From the NCBI GenBank assembly GCA_026545765.1, contig CM048844.1, forward strand, positions 806,001 through 870,000: 64,000 nucleotides of DNA. Reading direction: 5' to 3'. The DNA is from Plantago major (Eukaryota; Streptophyta; Magnoliopsida; Lamiales; Plantaginaceae). Below the pieces are notes generated by a model. It made no database searches. It had not been told where the DNA came from and saw only the letters and a program-made list of their open reading frames with translations. A program made the translations under genes and the position numbers. Shown piece after piece: positions 43,164-54,503 of this stretch (its first letter is position 1; each line of letters starts with the position of its first letter).

Positions 43164-44233
43164 ATGGCGTCATCTGAAGATCAAGCTGAGGCTCAAGCTT
43201 AATCCGGTACTCGGGCTGCTTCGTCTCTGAATCCGGCGGTTAATTCGTCGTCTCCATATTATTTTCATCCATCTGATCATCCTGGTCTGCAAATTATACC
43301 GGTCATTTTCACTGGCGATAACTATGTATCGTGGAATAAAGCTGCTATTCGTTCTTTGCGCATCAAGAATAAATTGCGATTGGTCGATGGCACATTGCCA
43401 ATTCCTGATTCATCTGATGATGTATTGTTTTCAGCTTGGGAGCAAGCTAATGCGTTGGTTTTATCTTGGATCAATTTGTCATTGCAAGAAGATGTTAGAA
43501 ACAGTCTTCTTTATTGTGAATCGGCGCGAGATATTTGGGTAGAGTTGCAAACTCGATACGCAAAGTCTGATGGACCACGAGTTTTCTCACTGGAGAAATC
43601 TTTGAGTTTGATTTCTAAAGGTACACAAACCATGACTCAGTACTATAATAGTTTCAAATCAATATGGGATGAATACATGAGTTATAGGCCAATTTTGTCA
43701 TGTACTTGTGGTGCATTAGCAAAATGTGAGTGTTCTTTGATGCATAAAGTGAATACTCTTTAACAAAAAGATGCAGTAATGAAGTTTTTGGTGGGTCTTG
43801 ATGATTCTTATAGTCATCTTCGTAGTCAACTATTGCTGCAAGTTCCTATTCCCACATTGAATCAAGTGTATAGCACATTGTTGCAAGAAGAAGCTCAAAG
43901 GACAATTTGTCAGCCTATAGTTTCAAATCCTATGGATTCAGCTGCTATGATGGTCAAACTAATAGTTCTTATAGACCACCACAGATGAGAAATGGTTCTG
44001 GTGGATCTGGCAAGTATCAAGGTTATCAAAAAGAGAAGCCTAAGAAAAAATGTTCTAACTGTCACATGATGAATCATACAGTTGACTCTTGCTTCCAACT
44101 TATTGGTTATCCTCCAGGGTGGAGGAATGGTAGAGATTCTAATTCTAACACTAGAAAGGTTTCAACTAATGCAGTTGAGGCTTTTGAAGATATGGGTGAT
44201 AGTAATCCATTGGTTGATCCTGCATTACTATAG
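43164..44233 (+). pseudogene. Element F gag (broken)
   Basis: ATG at 43164 (MASSEDQAEAQA), a TAA at 43200-43202, then open again: the Gag core includes WINLSLQEDVRNSLLYC and FSLEKSLSLISKGTQTMTQY. A TAA lies at 43761-43763. A shift near 43900 moves to the frame holding the zinc knuckle CSNCHMMNHTVDSC (C-x2-C-x4-H-x4-C). A TAG at 44231-44233 separates it from the rest of the polyprotein, which continues in the same frame. Confidence 0.85.
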
Positions 44234-47200
44234 CAGTTTAATCAGTTTTTAGCTTTTCAACAGCATGTTCAACCTCAGCAAGCAGCTCAACAAGTTAAAC
44301 CTTCTATGCATTCTGCAAATGTTGCTGTAGCTACTCTGCCTACAGATCCATCACATATCACTTCTACAGGTTTGCATGGCATGAAATGTTGTTTTTCTGT
44401 GTTTCAATCTAAAGCTATAAATACTTGGATTGTTGATACAGGAGCAACAGATCATATGATATGTGCATTATCTCTGTTTACCTGTCAACCTAAACCTATG
44501 TCTATTACTATTAATTTACCTAACAACAACAGTACTATTGCTACCTTTGTTGGTGATATTCAGTTGACACATGATTTAACACTCAAGAATGTATTATATG
44601 TGCCTAGCTTTTCTTACAATTTGTTATCTATTAGCAGTCTTACCTACGGGTCACAATGTCATGTTCTTTTTAGTGCAGATAAATGTTTGTTGTTCAGTGC
44701 TAAAGATTTTATTTTGCAGGATCACATATCAGTCAAAGAGATTGGTCATGCTAAGCAAGAGAATGGACTTTATCATTTCAACTTCAATAAATCTGCTCAA
44801 ATTTCCTCCAACAACAAATGTTCTGCAAATCTTTTTCAAACACAGACTGATTCAACCTATACTTCTCATATCAGTTGTTCTGTTTCCTCTGTTAATAATG
44901 TTTCTTCTGATGTAAAACTGTGGCATTCTAGACTAGGACATGCTTCTATCAAATGTATTTCTCTTATTCCAGGTCTAAAGTCACAATGTAAAGACAATTT
45001 TCATTGTTCAGTTTGTCACTTTGCCAAACAGAAGAGGAGCTCTTTTCCCATGAGTAACACTATTTCTACTGCTTCTTTTGATCTCATCCATTGTGATATT
45101 TGGGGTCCATATGCTATTCCTAGTTATCAAGGACATAAGTATTTTTTAACTATAGTAGATGACTATAGTCGATGTACATGGATCTACCTCATGAAGGCTA
45201 AATCTGAAGTAAAAATACATATGACAAATTTCTGCAATATGGTTTTAACTCAATTTGACACAAAAATTAAGTGTGTCAGAACAAATAATGGTGTAGAATT
45301 TGTCATGAGTGATTTTTACCATGGTTTAGGTATATTACATCAGACTTCTTGTGTCTACACACCCCAGAAAAATGGGGTGGTAGAAAGAAAACATCAGCAC
45401 CTATTACAGGTAGCTAGATCTTTATTGTTTCAGTCTCACATACCTTTAACATATTGGAGTGCTTGTGTTTTGACTGCAGCTCATATAATTAATCGGTTAC
45501 CTACACCAAATCTTGACAATAAAAGTCCCTTTGAGTTGTTGTTTAACAAACCACCAACATATGATCACATGAGAGCTTTTGGATGCCTGTGTTATAGCAG
45601 CACAATCAAAGCTTTTAGAGATAAGTTTAGTTCAAGAGCTGATCAGTGTGTTTTCATAGGATATCCTATTGGTATTAAGGGATATATTTTGTTACATTTG
45701 CAAACAAAGAAAATCATTATTTCAAGAGATGTTTTTTTTTATGAAACTATTTTTCCCTTCCACAGTAATATCACTTCAGATATCAGTAAACACACTGAAT
45801 TGGTTCCTGATGCTTTTATTTCTCAGTTTGATTTTTCAGATGTCATAAAACCTCAGAATTATGCTACTAATGGTTTGACTAGTGCAGGTACTGTATACAG
45901 TAATCCAGGTGCACATGAATCATCTACTTATGCTAATGATTCAGAGATCAATCAACCTAGTCTGACAGAAGAAATTCAAGAAAATACATCTGTTGGCAAT
46001 TCAGGGGATCATACAGATCAAGAGATCATTAGAAATCAAGATCAAGAGTTGTATTCGACTGACATTTTAAGAAGATCTGCCAGAATAAGAAATAATCCAT
46101 CTCATTTTCAAGTTTATGATATAAACTTACCTCCTTCTCTTAGAGTTCCTAATGCTAATTCTGTAGTTAAAGTTAAATATCCCATTACTGATTTTTTATC
46201 TACTGACCAACTGTCTGATTCTCATTGTGCATTTACAGTTGCTGTTACTAAAAATGTTGAACCTAGAACATACAAGCAAGCTAGCAAGCTCAATGAATGG
46301 CAGAAGGCAATGGACTCAGAGATTCAAGCACTAGAGAGAACAAATACATGGTCATTGGTTTCTCTTCCAGATGGCAAACATTGTATTGGGTGTAAGTGGG
46401 TTTACAAAATCAAACACAAGGCAGATGGATCTATAGAACGCTATAAAGCACGCTTAGTGGCAAAAGGGTACACTCAAGAAGAAGGAATCGATTATTTTCA
46501 CACTTTTTCACCAGTTGCAAAGTTGACTACAGTCAGAGTAGTATTAGCTATTGCGGCTCAAACGCATTGGTTCTTGTATCAGTGTGATGTCAATAACGCA
46601 TTTCTCCATGGAGATTTAGAGGAAGAAGTGTACATGACACCTCCTCCTGGATACTTACATCCTCAGGATACTAGAGTATGCAGGCTCAAGAAAAGTTTAT
46701 ATGGCCTCAAACAGGCTTCACGCCAGTGGTTCCATACACTTTCCCTATGTCTGATTGCTTATGGCTTTACTTAGTCAAATGCTGATTCTTCTTTATTTAC
46801 TCTTAATAATGCAACTTGCTCTTTAATTTTAGTATGTTATGTAGATGACATTATCATTGCAGGAGACAATGAATCTTCTATTATACAAGTAAAGCAACAT
46901 CTACATGACAAGTTTACTATCAAAGACCTTGGAGTATTGAAGTATATGCTTGGAATTGAAGTTGCACGCACGCCAGATGGAATTTTTTTGTGTCAACGCA
47001 AATATACTTTGGATATTTTACAGGATACAGGATATCTTGATAGCAAACCTGTTGATACACCTATGGAAATCAAACAAAAGTTTGCTACTTCTACAAGTCC
47101 ATTACTCAAGGATGGAACTCAGTACAGGCGCCTCATTGGTAGATTAATATATCTCACCATTACACAGCCAGACATAGCATACACTCTACAAACCTTGAGT

Positions 47201-47824
47201 CAATATATGTCACAGCCTAATGCAGATCATTTAGCAGCTGCACACAGGTTGTTACGTTATCTAAAACAGAGTCCAGGACAAGGATTATTCTTATCTGCAA
47301 GTTCAAATCTTCATCTCACTGCATATTGTGACAGTGATTGGGCCAGATGTTCAGTTACTAAACGCAGTGTCACTAGCTATGCTGTTTACTTGGGGGATTC
47401 TCTTATCTCGTGGAAATCGAAGAAACAGCCAACTGAATATAGAGCCCTGGCATACACCACTTGCGAAGTTCAATGGCTCCTTTATCTGCTTAAAGATCTT
47501 GGAGTAAATCACACAAGACCGGCTATTTTATATACAGATTCAAAAAGTGCTCTCTGCATAGCTGAAAATCCAGTCCTACATGAGAAGACGAAACATATAC
47601 AAATAGATTATCACTTCACTCGAGAGAAGCTGCAAGCTGGGATTATTAAAATCATTCATATACCCACTTTGCATAATGTTGCAGATTTGTTAACTAAACC
47701 ACTGTCTCATGATTTGTTCATCAAGTTCAGCTCCAAGATGCACCTTCTTAACATCCACGCGCATCTTGAGGGGGGGTCTCAAGGACATAAATCAAGATCA
47801 AGAGTTGTAAATATAGAAAGTTAG
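44234..47824 (+). pseudogene. Element F protease-integrase-RT-RNase H (nearly open)
   Basis: In one frame except a TAG at 46772-46774. Protease: [13 protein letters not shown] near 44427. Integrase zinc finger: [14 protein letters not shown], then CSVC. Integrase core: CDIWGP, then VRTNNGVEF, where Asn (45284-45286) replaces the usual catalytic Asp; the final Glu in NGVVERKHQ is present. RT: VCYVDDIIIAG after the TAG. RNase H: YCDSDW and YTDSKSA are present, but between them SKKQPTEYRALAY lacks the usual serine/glutamate-rich stretch, about eight residues, so a small in-frame deletion removed part of the active-site region. Confidence 0.9.
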
Positions 47825-47975
47825 TTACATTACAGTTATATTAGTTCAGTTAGTTAGGAAGCTTTCTTTTCTTTATAAATACATACTTTTTCTCTTTAAA
47901 CTTTACTTCTGTTTTTCATGAGTTTATACTCACAATCAATATACATACTATTCAGTGATTTCCAGTTTATTCACA
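47777..47975 (+). repeat. Element F 3' LTR
   Basis: Identical to the 5' LTR apart from TTTAAAC instead of TGTAAAC in the middle. Preceded by GAGGGGGG and followed by the duplicated AAAGC. Confidence 0.93.
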
Positions 47976-48083
47976 AAAGCTTCAGTGTAATGTTATCAGA
48001 AAGTAATAAATTTACTAATTAAGGATGCTAAATTTTACAGTTAATTTATATATGAGGCTGACAGCTACTCGTCTGTCTTTTAG

Positions 48084-48273
48084 GTATGTTTGTTTATTAC
48101 CTCTTGGAGGTTCTCAGAAGAAGCTGCTAAATGGTTGGAGCTCTACTCAACTTACATACCGGGCAGAGCCGAGTCCATATCTGACATTGATCAAAGGATC
48201 GGTAAATGGACTCACGTAATTCCTCTACTCCCAGAGGACAGATTTCTTTGTAGCTTCAGCCATATATTTGCAG
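48084..48273 (+). pseudogene. M3-type oligopeptidase exon fragment
   Basis: The plus frame reads KWLELYSTYIPGRAES, DIDQRIGKWTHVIPLLP and EDRFLCSFSHIFAG. This resembles the C-terminal part of plant organellar/thimet-type M3 metallo-oligopeptidases, where such a motif precedes a glycine-tyrosine-rich stretch. An acceptor-like CTTTTAG precedes it and GT follows the FAG codons, so it looks like one exon with its splice sites. The HExxH zinc motif, which lies earlier in the family, is absent. It is an isolated gene fragment, not a working gene. Confidence 0.55.
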
Positions 48274-48658
48274 GTTGGTTTTGACTCGTCCCGTGTAGAT
48301 TACTTTCGATGAGCACAACGGATTGTTGCTTTTTCAGCATATGCTTCGCAAATGTACATAGTTATTGCCCTTGATTCTGTGTAATAATCATAAATATAAT
48401 GCGTGTTTTTAGATGTTAATTAGCTAGAGACATATTATAATGATAATGAAAGAAACTTACCGAACAACTTCAAATCACCATCTTCAAATCATATGCGTAC
48501 TTGACCAAATGGCTAGAGTAATAGAAAGAGACTAGTTGGAGACTGAAGTGATTAACATGGCTGGCAATATATATGAGTACTTACGTTAAGTGAGATGAAA
48601 GGGTCCTTGTGCCAGCCGGTCATGAAATCAATGAAAATGAGACTGAGGTTTGTCGTGG

Positions 48659-48824
48659 ACCTTTTTTCCGTTATAAATTAGATCAGGTAAATAAGCTTGG
48701 GAATTGTAGTTGTATGTGATAATTAATGTAAATTATGAAGTTAATTGTAAATTGTAAAATATGTACAAGTGTCACTCTCCTATTGGTGGCCTAGAGGCTG
48801 GCATAGGCTTTGGCCTAGAAAATC
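48659..48824 (+). repeat. Right arm of an inverted repeat
   Basis: It begins ACCTTTTTTCCG and ends CCTAGAAAATC; inverted copy of 42419-42582. Similarity stops abruptly on both sides. To the right the sequence continues into an LTR-like stretch with a TATA motif (CTATATATAACACG near 48948) unlike the left copy. Confidence 0.82.
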
Positions 48825-50330
48825 CGGTCTGGAAGGAAAAGAGTCATACAAGGAAAAAGATCTTCAAGATCTTCACAAAGATCTCCAAGATCTCCATAAA
48901 GAAAAGATCTCCTCCTCCTTCTCTTCCTTGGCTGCGCGCATACTTCTATATATAACACGTGATTCCTTTTTTTTCCAACTAAAAGCCTAGCCCAGTTGTT
49001 ATTTGTTCGGTCTTCTATACAAGAGGTCACATGTTTGAAATCCACCAAGTGTTGTTTTGGTTTCTTTATTTTTTTTGGACTTTTATCAGTTGGACTTTAA
49101 TTCCAATTAGTCCAAATACACTTTCTTGCATTAATTAATTAAATTCAATTTAATCTAATTAATCTTTTTTCATGTATTAATTAAATCCAATTTAATTAAT
49201 TTACTTTCCAAAAGTATAATTCACTAACTCCAACAAATCCAATTTGACTTAATCAATTATTTCTATCAAATAGAAATATTCTCAATATAATAGTAAATTA
49301 AATATTTATCAATCCAATTGATATTTAATTTACTCTAACAATCAGTTAGGAGAATAATCACCTTATGTTATATGTGACCCATAGGCCCTTACATATTAGT
49401 CACTGATCTAATCAAGGTTTCAGTGAAACTACTAGATGATTTCACTAGACAATACTAATATGCAAGGAACGTTTGCGAAGAATGACAAATTGCCTGTAGC
49501 GTAGAGTACTTGATGATACGGTCCCTTCATTCCACGAATACTCGAATGAGTCTAGAATATTGTTTAGTGTCTATTCCAATAACTCATCAATTGTCTCTCA
49601 ATCTTATTAGTCAGTCTAGAGGATTATGTCCAAGCACCATCTTGACATATATCTTTGCGGTATCCACCGTCTTACGATGATCACACTAAATATGAGAAGT
49701 AGAGTATTCTCTCCTTGAATCTATTACAGAGGAATGAATCCTTTCTTGGCCCAATCACTCACATCACATGCTTCCTAATACACCCAACACATATCATATC
49801 TATCCGACTTTAAGGATGCATGCATTGCACATGGTCAAAGTGTATTATTCCACATATGATGTAGTATTGGCCTCAAATCTAAGGACTAATAACATCACCC
49901 TACACACCGATAATCCCATAGACACTTAAATAGATTTTACCAAATGGTTTCTTGGTTGGGTATGCCAACACCCTCCAACGTGTTCATATGTCCATTACGA
50001 ATAACCCAGTTCATTCGTAGTAGTGAGATCTACTACATCCTCTAAGGATATAATGCAACATATGCTAGCTTTAATTGCAACATTGATATCCCAACTCTCA
50101 ATTACCTACAACTAGTGGCTTATTTTAGGACTTAAATATTGACACCCAAGCTCCCACTAACTTGGTGATTATGTTAAATCCTTGGGAACATCTTACAGAA
50201 TAATTCAAACAACCAAATAATGTATTCTGTAAATGTAATGCCTATTGTATTTAAGTATGTATAAACTGGTGAACATAAATAAATAACAATAACTGAATGT
50301 GATCAAGTACATATCGTCCCCAGACATATA
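48825..50330. other. AT-rich stretch without recognisable genes
   Basis: No open frame with recognisable similarity. 48850-48910 is rich in AAGATCTTCA/AAGATCTCCA repeats. 49100-49330 is very AT-rich. 49370-50230 resembles non-coding retrotransposon leader sequence (stop-dense, near-random composition), but I cannot name a family. Confidence 0.5.
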
Positions 50331-51340
50331 TAATTTCAGGTGCTTAGCGAGCTTCTGAGATCCCTTAGGAGCTCTGCAAAGAAGTCCGTCGAGTATCGAG
50401 TCAAAGCGAACTCAGGTAGCCAAAGGTAGGTCGGAAGCCTGCTACCATTTTTTTTCTGTAATTCGAGCTTTCATTTCTGTAGTTGATTAGTTTGGCTATG
50501 CGATATCGATTGGGACAAGTTTGTCGATTTTGCTACCATTTTTTTTTTCTAATTTGAGCTTTCAATTTATGTAGTTCATTAGTTTTTCCAACTCTATTTT
50601 TTTTAATTAACCTTGGGAGAATTTTTGAGCTTTTAATTTCTGTACTACATATGTTTTGTTGTAGTTCAATGACATTGTTGCTCCTAAGAATGCATATGCC
50701 AAGGTGAAGGCCTTCAGGTTCTCCATTACGAAGCTCGAAGCTGGACAGAAGTATGAACCGAGAAAATGGCACGAATGGTCCCAAAGTTTAGGGGTATTGG
50801 CGTACGCAGTGCACCGCGCGTTTGGGGGTTTTGGCAAACTTGGTCCTGCTTTTCAAAAAATTTGGCGCGAATGGGACTTTTCGTCATTTTTTGACTTTGA
50901 CTGATGACATATCAAACATGTCAGTAAGTCAATGGCGATTTGGACTGTCACCTCATGGACTAAATTAAATGGAAAATGAAAATTATAACAGAAAATGGAA
51001 AAAAAAATCAAAAGAAAATAGAGAAAATAGAAATTAAATTACAAAATTAAGTAAAAGAAAAGAAAAACAGTAAAACATGAATAAATTAAAAGAAAATAGA
51101 AATTATATTAAAAATTAAAAATAGGAAAAAAAATAAGACATGAAAATTACATAGGGCTACCCTCTTAGTGGCTCCTCTCTCATCTGAATCCCCATTAGTG
51201 GAACAATTACATATAGGTCCAAAAAGTTGTTTTTTGGTTGACCAGCTTTTAAGTCACAATGACTTATTTCCAAACCAAACACAACCTTATTCATTTTCTA
51301 ACCTTTTCTAGGTTAATCAAACATTTTTTTTCACCATTCA
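50331..51340. other. Possible left end (terminal repeat region) of the Mutator-like element
   Basis: Two short exon-like blocks (50339-50415 and 50668-50904) are open but not recognised. From about 50770 the sequence has TTTGGCGCGAATGGGAC, TTTGACTTTGACTGATGAC and a CACCTCATGGACTAAATT stretch, then an A-rich block (50960-51150). It lies directly upstream of the transposase-like gene, so it could hold the left terminal inverted repeat; the right end is outside the window. Confidence 0.35.
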
Positions 51341-51479
51341 CAATTACTCCTGCCCGCCAAAACCACACTCCTTCTTCTTCATACAACTGCTTCCGCCATT
51401 GACGAAATTCTGCAATTATCGAACCAAAATTGACCTTGTTTGCTGGCTTTCTTCAGTATTTGCGAGTAATCGTTGGTTA

Positions 51480-54400
51480 TTGCACCTATTGCGTTCGAAT
51501 CAGCACTGAAAAGGTATGGTTTTTAATTTTTTTTCAGATTTTCTGAAATTCATCCTTTTCTTGTGATTTTCGTGTCAAAACATGTTTGTATTAGTACGAA
51601 AGGTGGCGTTTTTTGCTCCGATTTCACTGAAATAGGCAGTAGTGTTTAACGGAAATCGCAGATAGGGTTTATTTTTTTAACTATGTTTGATCAATATTCT
51701 CGTACTTTTTGTTGTTTTAGTGACAATGGGAACTCTGTTTAACATACGGATTCGTTACTGCAAGGATGAGTACATGCTTACCAATATCAACCCTTCCAGG
51801 TATTGTCATTCGAAACTGATGAATGATGTGTATAGGACTGTGTTAGATGGTGTGCAAACCACTGGATCTCTATTTTTTAGTATGGTTGCTGATATTGATG
51901 GAAGTTTTGATCGTATTGAGTTAGTAGATGATGCTAGTGTTAGGAGGATGTTTGAGTCTAATATGAAACATATGGAAGTAGAACTGCACTTAGAGAGTAG
52001 TGATGTGGAGCCTTTAGCTGTGGATATGTCTGCTACTAAAAGAAGAAGAGTTGATGATGATGTGGATGTTGAGTACATACCTCCTAGGGAATTTCAGCAA
52101 GACAATACTAATGCTAGAAGGAGGTTGTTTAGGCAGAGGAGTTGTAAACCAAGACCACCCACCAGTCCTCCCAATTACCCCCACACCCCCCAGCTTTTGT
52201 TGATTTAACAAAAGATGATGGAGATATACCTCCACCTCCTCCTACTCAAGAAACACAACCAACCCCAGAATCTCCTAAAACTCCAAGAGCTTCAAATAAA
52301 GCCAACCCTTCTCCAGCTCCTAGTCCTTACATACCTCAACATCATGAACCAACCCCTCAGAAATCTTTTGTTGATCAACCTGTTGTGGGTGATGCTGAGT
52401 TTGAAGATTTGTTTGAGAGAATCTTCCAAGAGAACCTAACAACTAATCAAACTGGGGTAGCTAGTAAGGTAGCTCATTATGAAATTAGTAAGGTGGCAGA
52501 AGAAGTCGTTGTTGATGAAAGTAGTAAGGTGGCTGAAGAAGTGCTTGTTGAGGAGTGGGTTGATGATGAGGATGACATAAGAGAGGAGAGGGATAAGATG
52601 AAGGAGAAGATTCTTGCTGCTGAGAGACTGAAAGGGAAGATGGTTGAGAGTGAGAGTAGCATGAGTCATGCTACTGATAGTGATGATCCAAGCTTCCATG
52701 TTGCTGAAGATGCTATGGAGATTGAGTCTGAAGTTGATGGTTGTGAGTATGAGAATGAGCAGGTGCCTATACAAAAAAATAAGAATGCAGAACCAATTGA
52801 GGAAGAGGCATTTGTGGAGAGTGATGATGAAAGGGATTCTAGGGATGCATTTGGTTGGAAGTATGAGGCACCTAATAATGAGTATATGTATGATAGTGAG
52901 GATGAAGCAATAGGCTTTAAGAGGTGTAAGAAGGCTGACTGGGAGTCTGACAATGAGGAGAATGGAGCAAATGGGAGTGGGGAGCAAAACCAAATTGCAG
53001 AAACTGAAACTGAAAATGTTGAGACTGCAAATGTTGAGACTGAGACTGCAAAAACAAATGATGTTGTAGAGTTTGATGACCTGGACCCTAACTCTGAGTA
53101 TGATAGTGAGGATATTAATGACTTGAGAGATGAAGAGTGGATTGGTGATGAATTTAATGAGAACAATCAGTTGTGGGATAGGGAGTTTAAAGAAGGAGAT
53201 GTATTTGCAAGTGTGAACATGTCATATTTATTTGTTAACTTGTTGTTTATTGATTAGTTTGTGAACTTGACTCTTAATGATTTATAAATCACAAATGCAG
53301 GGTCTAGTTCCAGTGATTGAAGAGTTAGCCCCAAATGTTGTCAATAGAAAATGTGCAAAGCACATATATGACAACTTCAAGCAAAGATGGGGCAGTGTAG
53401 ACCTAAGGAAGTACTTTTGGCAAGCTGCAACAGCCTACACTGCATATGGCTTTAACAAAGCAATGCTCAAGATGAAAAATGCAAGTGTTCCAGCACACAA
53501 TTATTTGATGAACATTCCTTTAGGATTTTGGGCAAGGCATGCCTTTGACCCAACTCCAAAGATAGACCACTGCACTAACAATGTTAGTGAGAGCTTCAAC
53601 TCATGGGTTGAGCCTATAAGAGGATTCTCTGTTTTGAATATCATGGAGGTAAATTTATTATTAGATCATTATGCTTTGTACTGTTTATGCTATATGTGAT
53701 CATTGTTAACTAGGTAATTTATATGTTTTGTAGGGGATAAGAAAACAAGTGATGCAAAGGTTGGTAGTGAGGAGACAGAAGGGTGCATCTTGCACCTCAG
53801 TTGTGATGCCAAGGGTGTTGGCAAAGCTAAATGAAACACATGATCAATCAAGAAGATGTAGATTGATTTCTGAGGCTGGAAATGTGTATGAGATTGAGGA
53901 CTACTCATATACCTTTGTGGTTAATCTTTAGACTATGTCTTGTGATTGTAGAAGATGGGACATTGGAGGCATCCCATGTAGGCATGCTTGGGTGGCTATC
54001 AATCACAGCAGACAAGATGGGAAAAACTTCATAAGTGATAACCACACAAAAGCTGCATACATGAGGGCATATGACATGATGATACAGCCAGTGCCAAACT
54101 ATAGGTTTTGGCCAAATGATCTAACTGAGGAAGAATGCTCACCTCCAATAGTTCTTAGGCCACCTGGAAGACCTCCTATAAAAAGGATCAGACATCCAAG
54201 TGAAGGTGGTGCCAGGCCCAGGAGAATTACTTCTCCATTGCACAAACAAAGAAGACCACCAAAATGTAGTCTATGTGGTGTTAGAGGACATAACTGTAGG
54301 AAGTGTCCTACTTTGGTGAGCATTATGTCTTTGTAATAGTGCATTATTAGTGCATTTAGCTATCTTTTGAATTACTGCTCCATTGAATTTAAGTTCTGGT

Positions 54401-54503
54401 TGGGTCTCATTTGCAGGAAAAGGATAGAGATGAGGAACCAATGCAGTCACAAGCAGGTGCAAATCAAGAGTCACAAGCAAGTCAGCCAGAAGAAACAAAT
54501 GAT
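51480..54503 (+). pseudogene. Mutator-like transposase gene, spliced and lacking its catalytic core
   Basis: A likely 5' untranslated intron is 51514-51720; the start ATG is 51726 (MGTLFNIRIRY). A frame change near 52190 links to an acidic Glu/Asp-rich region (to about 53215), ending EFKEGDVFAS, the usual start of the Mutator DNA-binding region. The sequence then jumps to GLVPVIEELAPNVVNRKC at 53298. The C-terminal part follows: HIYDNFKQRWGS, VSESFNSW, intron 53649-53733, a TAG at 53929-53931, SWIM finger CDCRRWDIGGIPCRHAW, zinc knuckle CSLCGVRGHNCRKC, intron 54316-54416, and exon 54417-54503 before a GTAAGT donor. Introns are phase 0. The DNA-binding domain and DDE core are missing. Confidence 0.82.

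Larger units (their letters stand above)
42757..47975 (+). mobile_element. Element F: young short-LTR Ty1/copia element
   Basis: Two 199-bp LTRs (42757-42955 and 47777-47975) with one visible difference flank gag-protease-integrase-RT-RNase H. AAAGC is duplicated at 42752-42756 and 47976-47980. The primer-binding sequence TGGTATCAGTTG follows the first LTR, and a G-rich polypurine tract (47768-47776) precedes the second. Short LTRs and gene content fit the Ale/Retrofit type of copia. Despite near-identical LTRs, the coding region has stops, a frameshift, an RNase H deletion and an integrase change. It may have been mobilised by other copies or broken soon after insertion. Confidence 0.93.

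Noticed and set aside
42419..48824. Clear Pack-MULE call for the inverted-arm structure
   Set aside because: The outer edges of the arms do not show a matching 9-bp duplication and the left arm overlaps the LTR of element G, so I kept it only as a hypothesis.
50861..50871. E2F-type site TTTGGCGCGAA as a host promoter element
   Set aside because: A single short match with no adjacent host gene; chance occurrence or part of a transposon end is more likely.
52436..53166. Minus-strand open frames opposite the acidic region of the Mutator-like gene
   Set aside because: Ser/Leu-rich shadows of a GAA/GAT-rich coding strand, with no domain or splice support.
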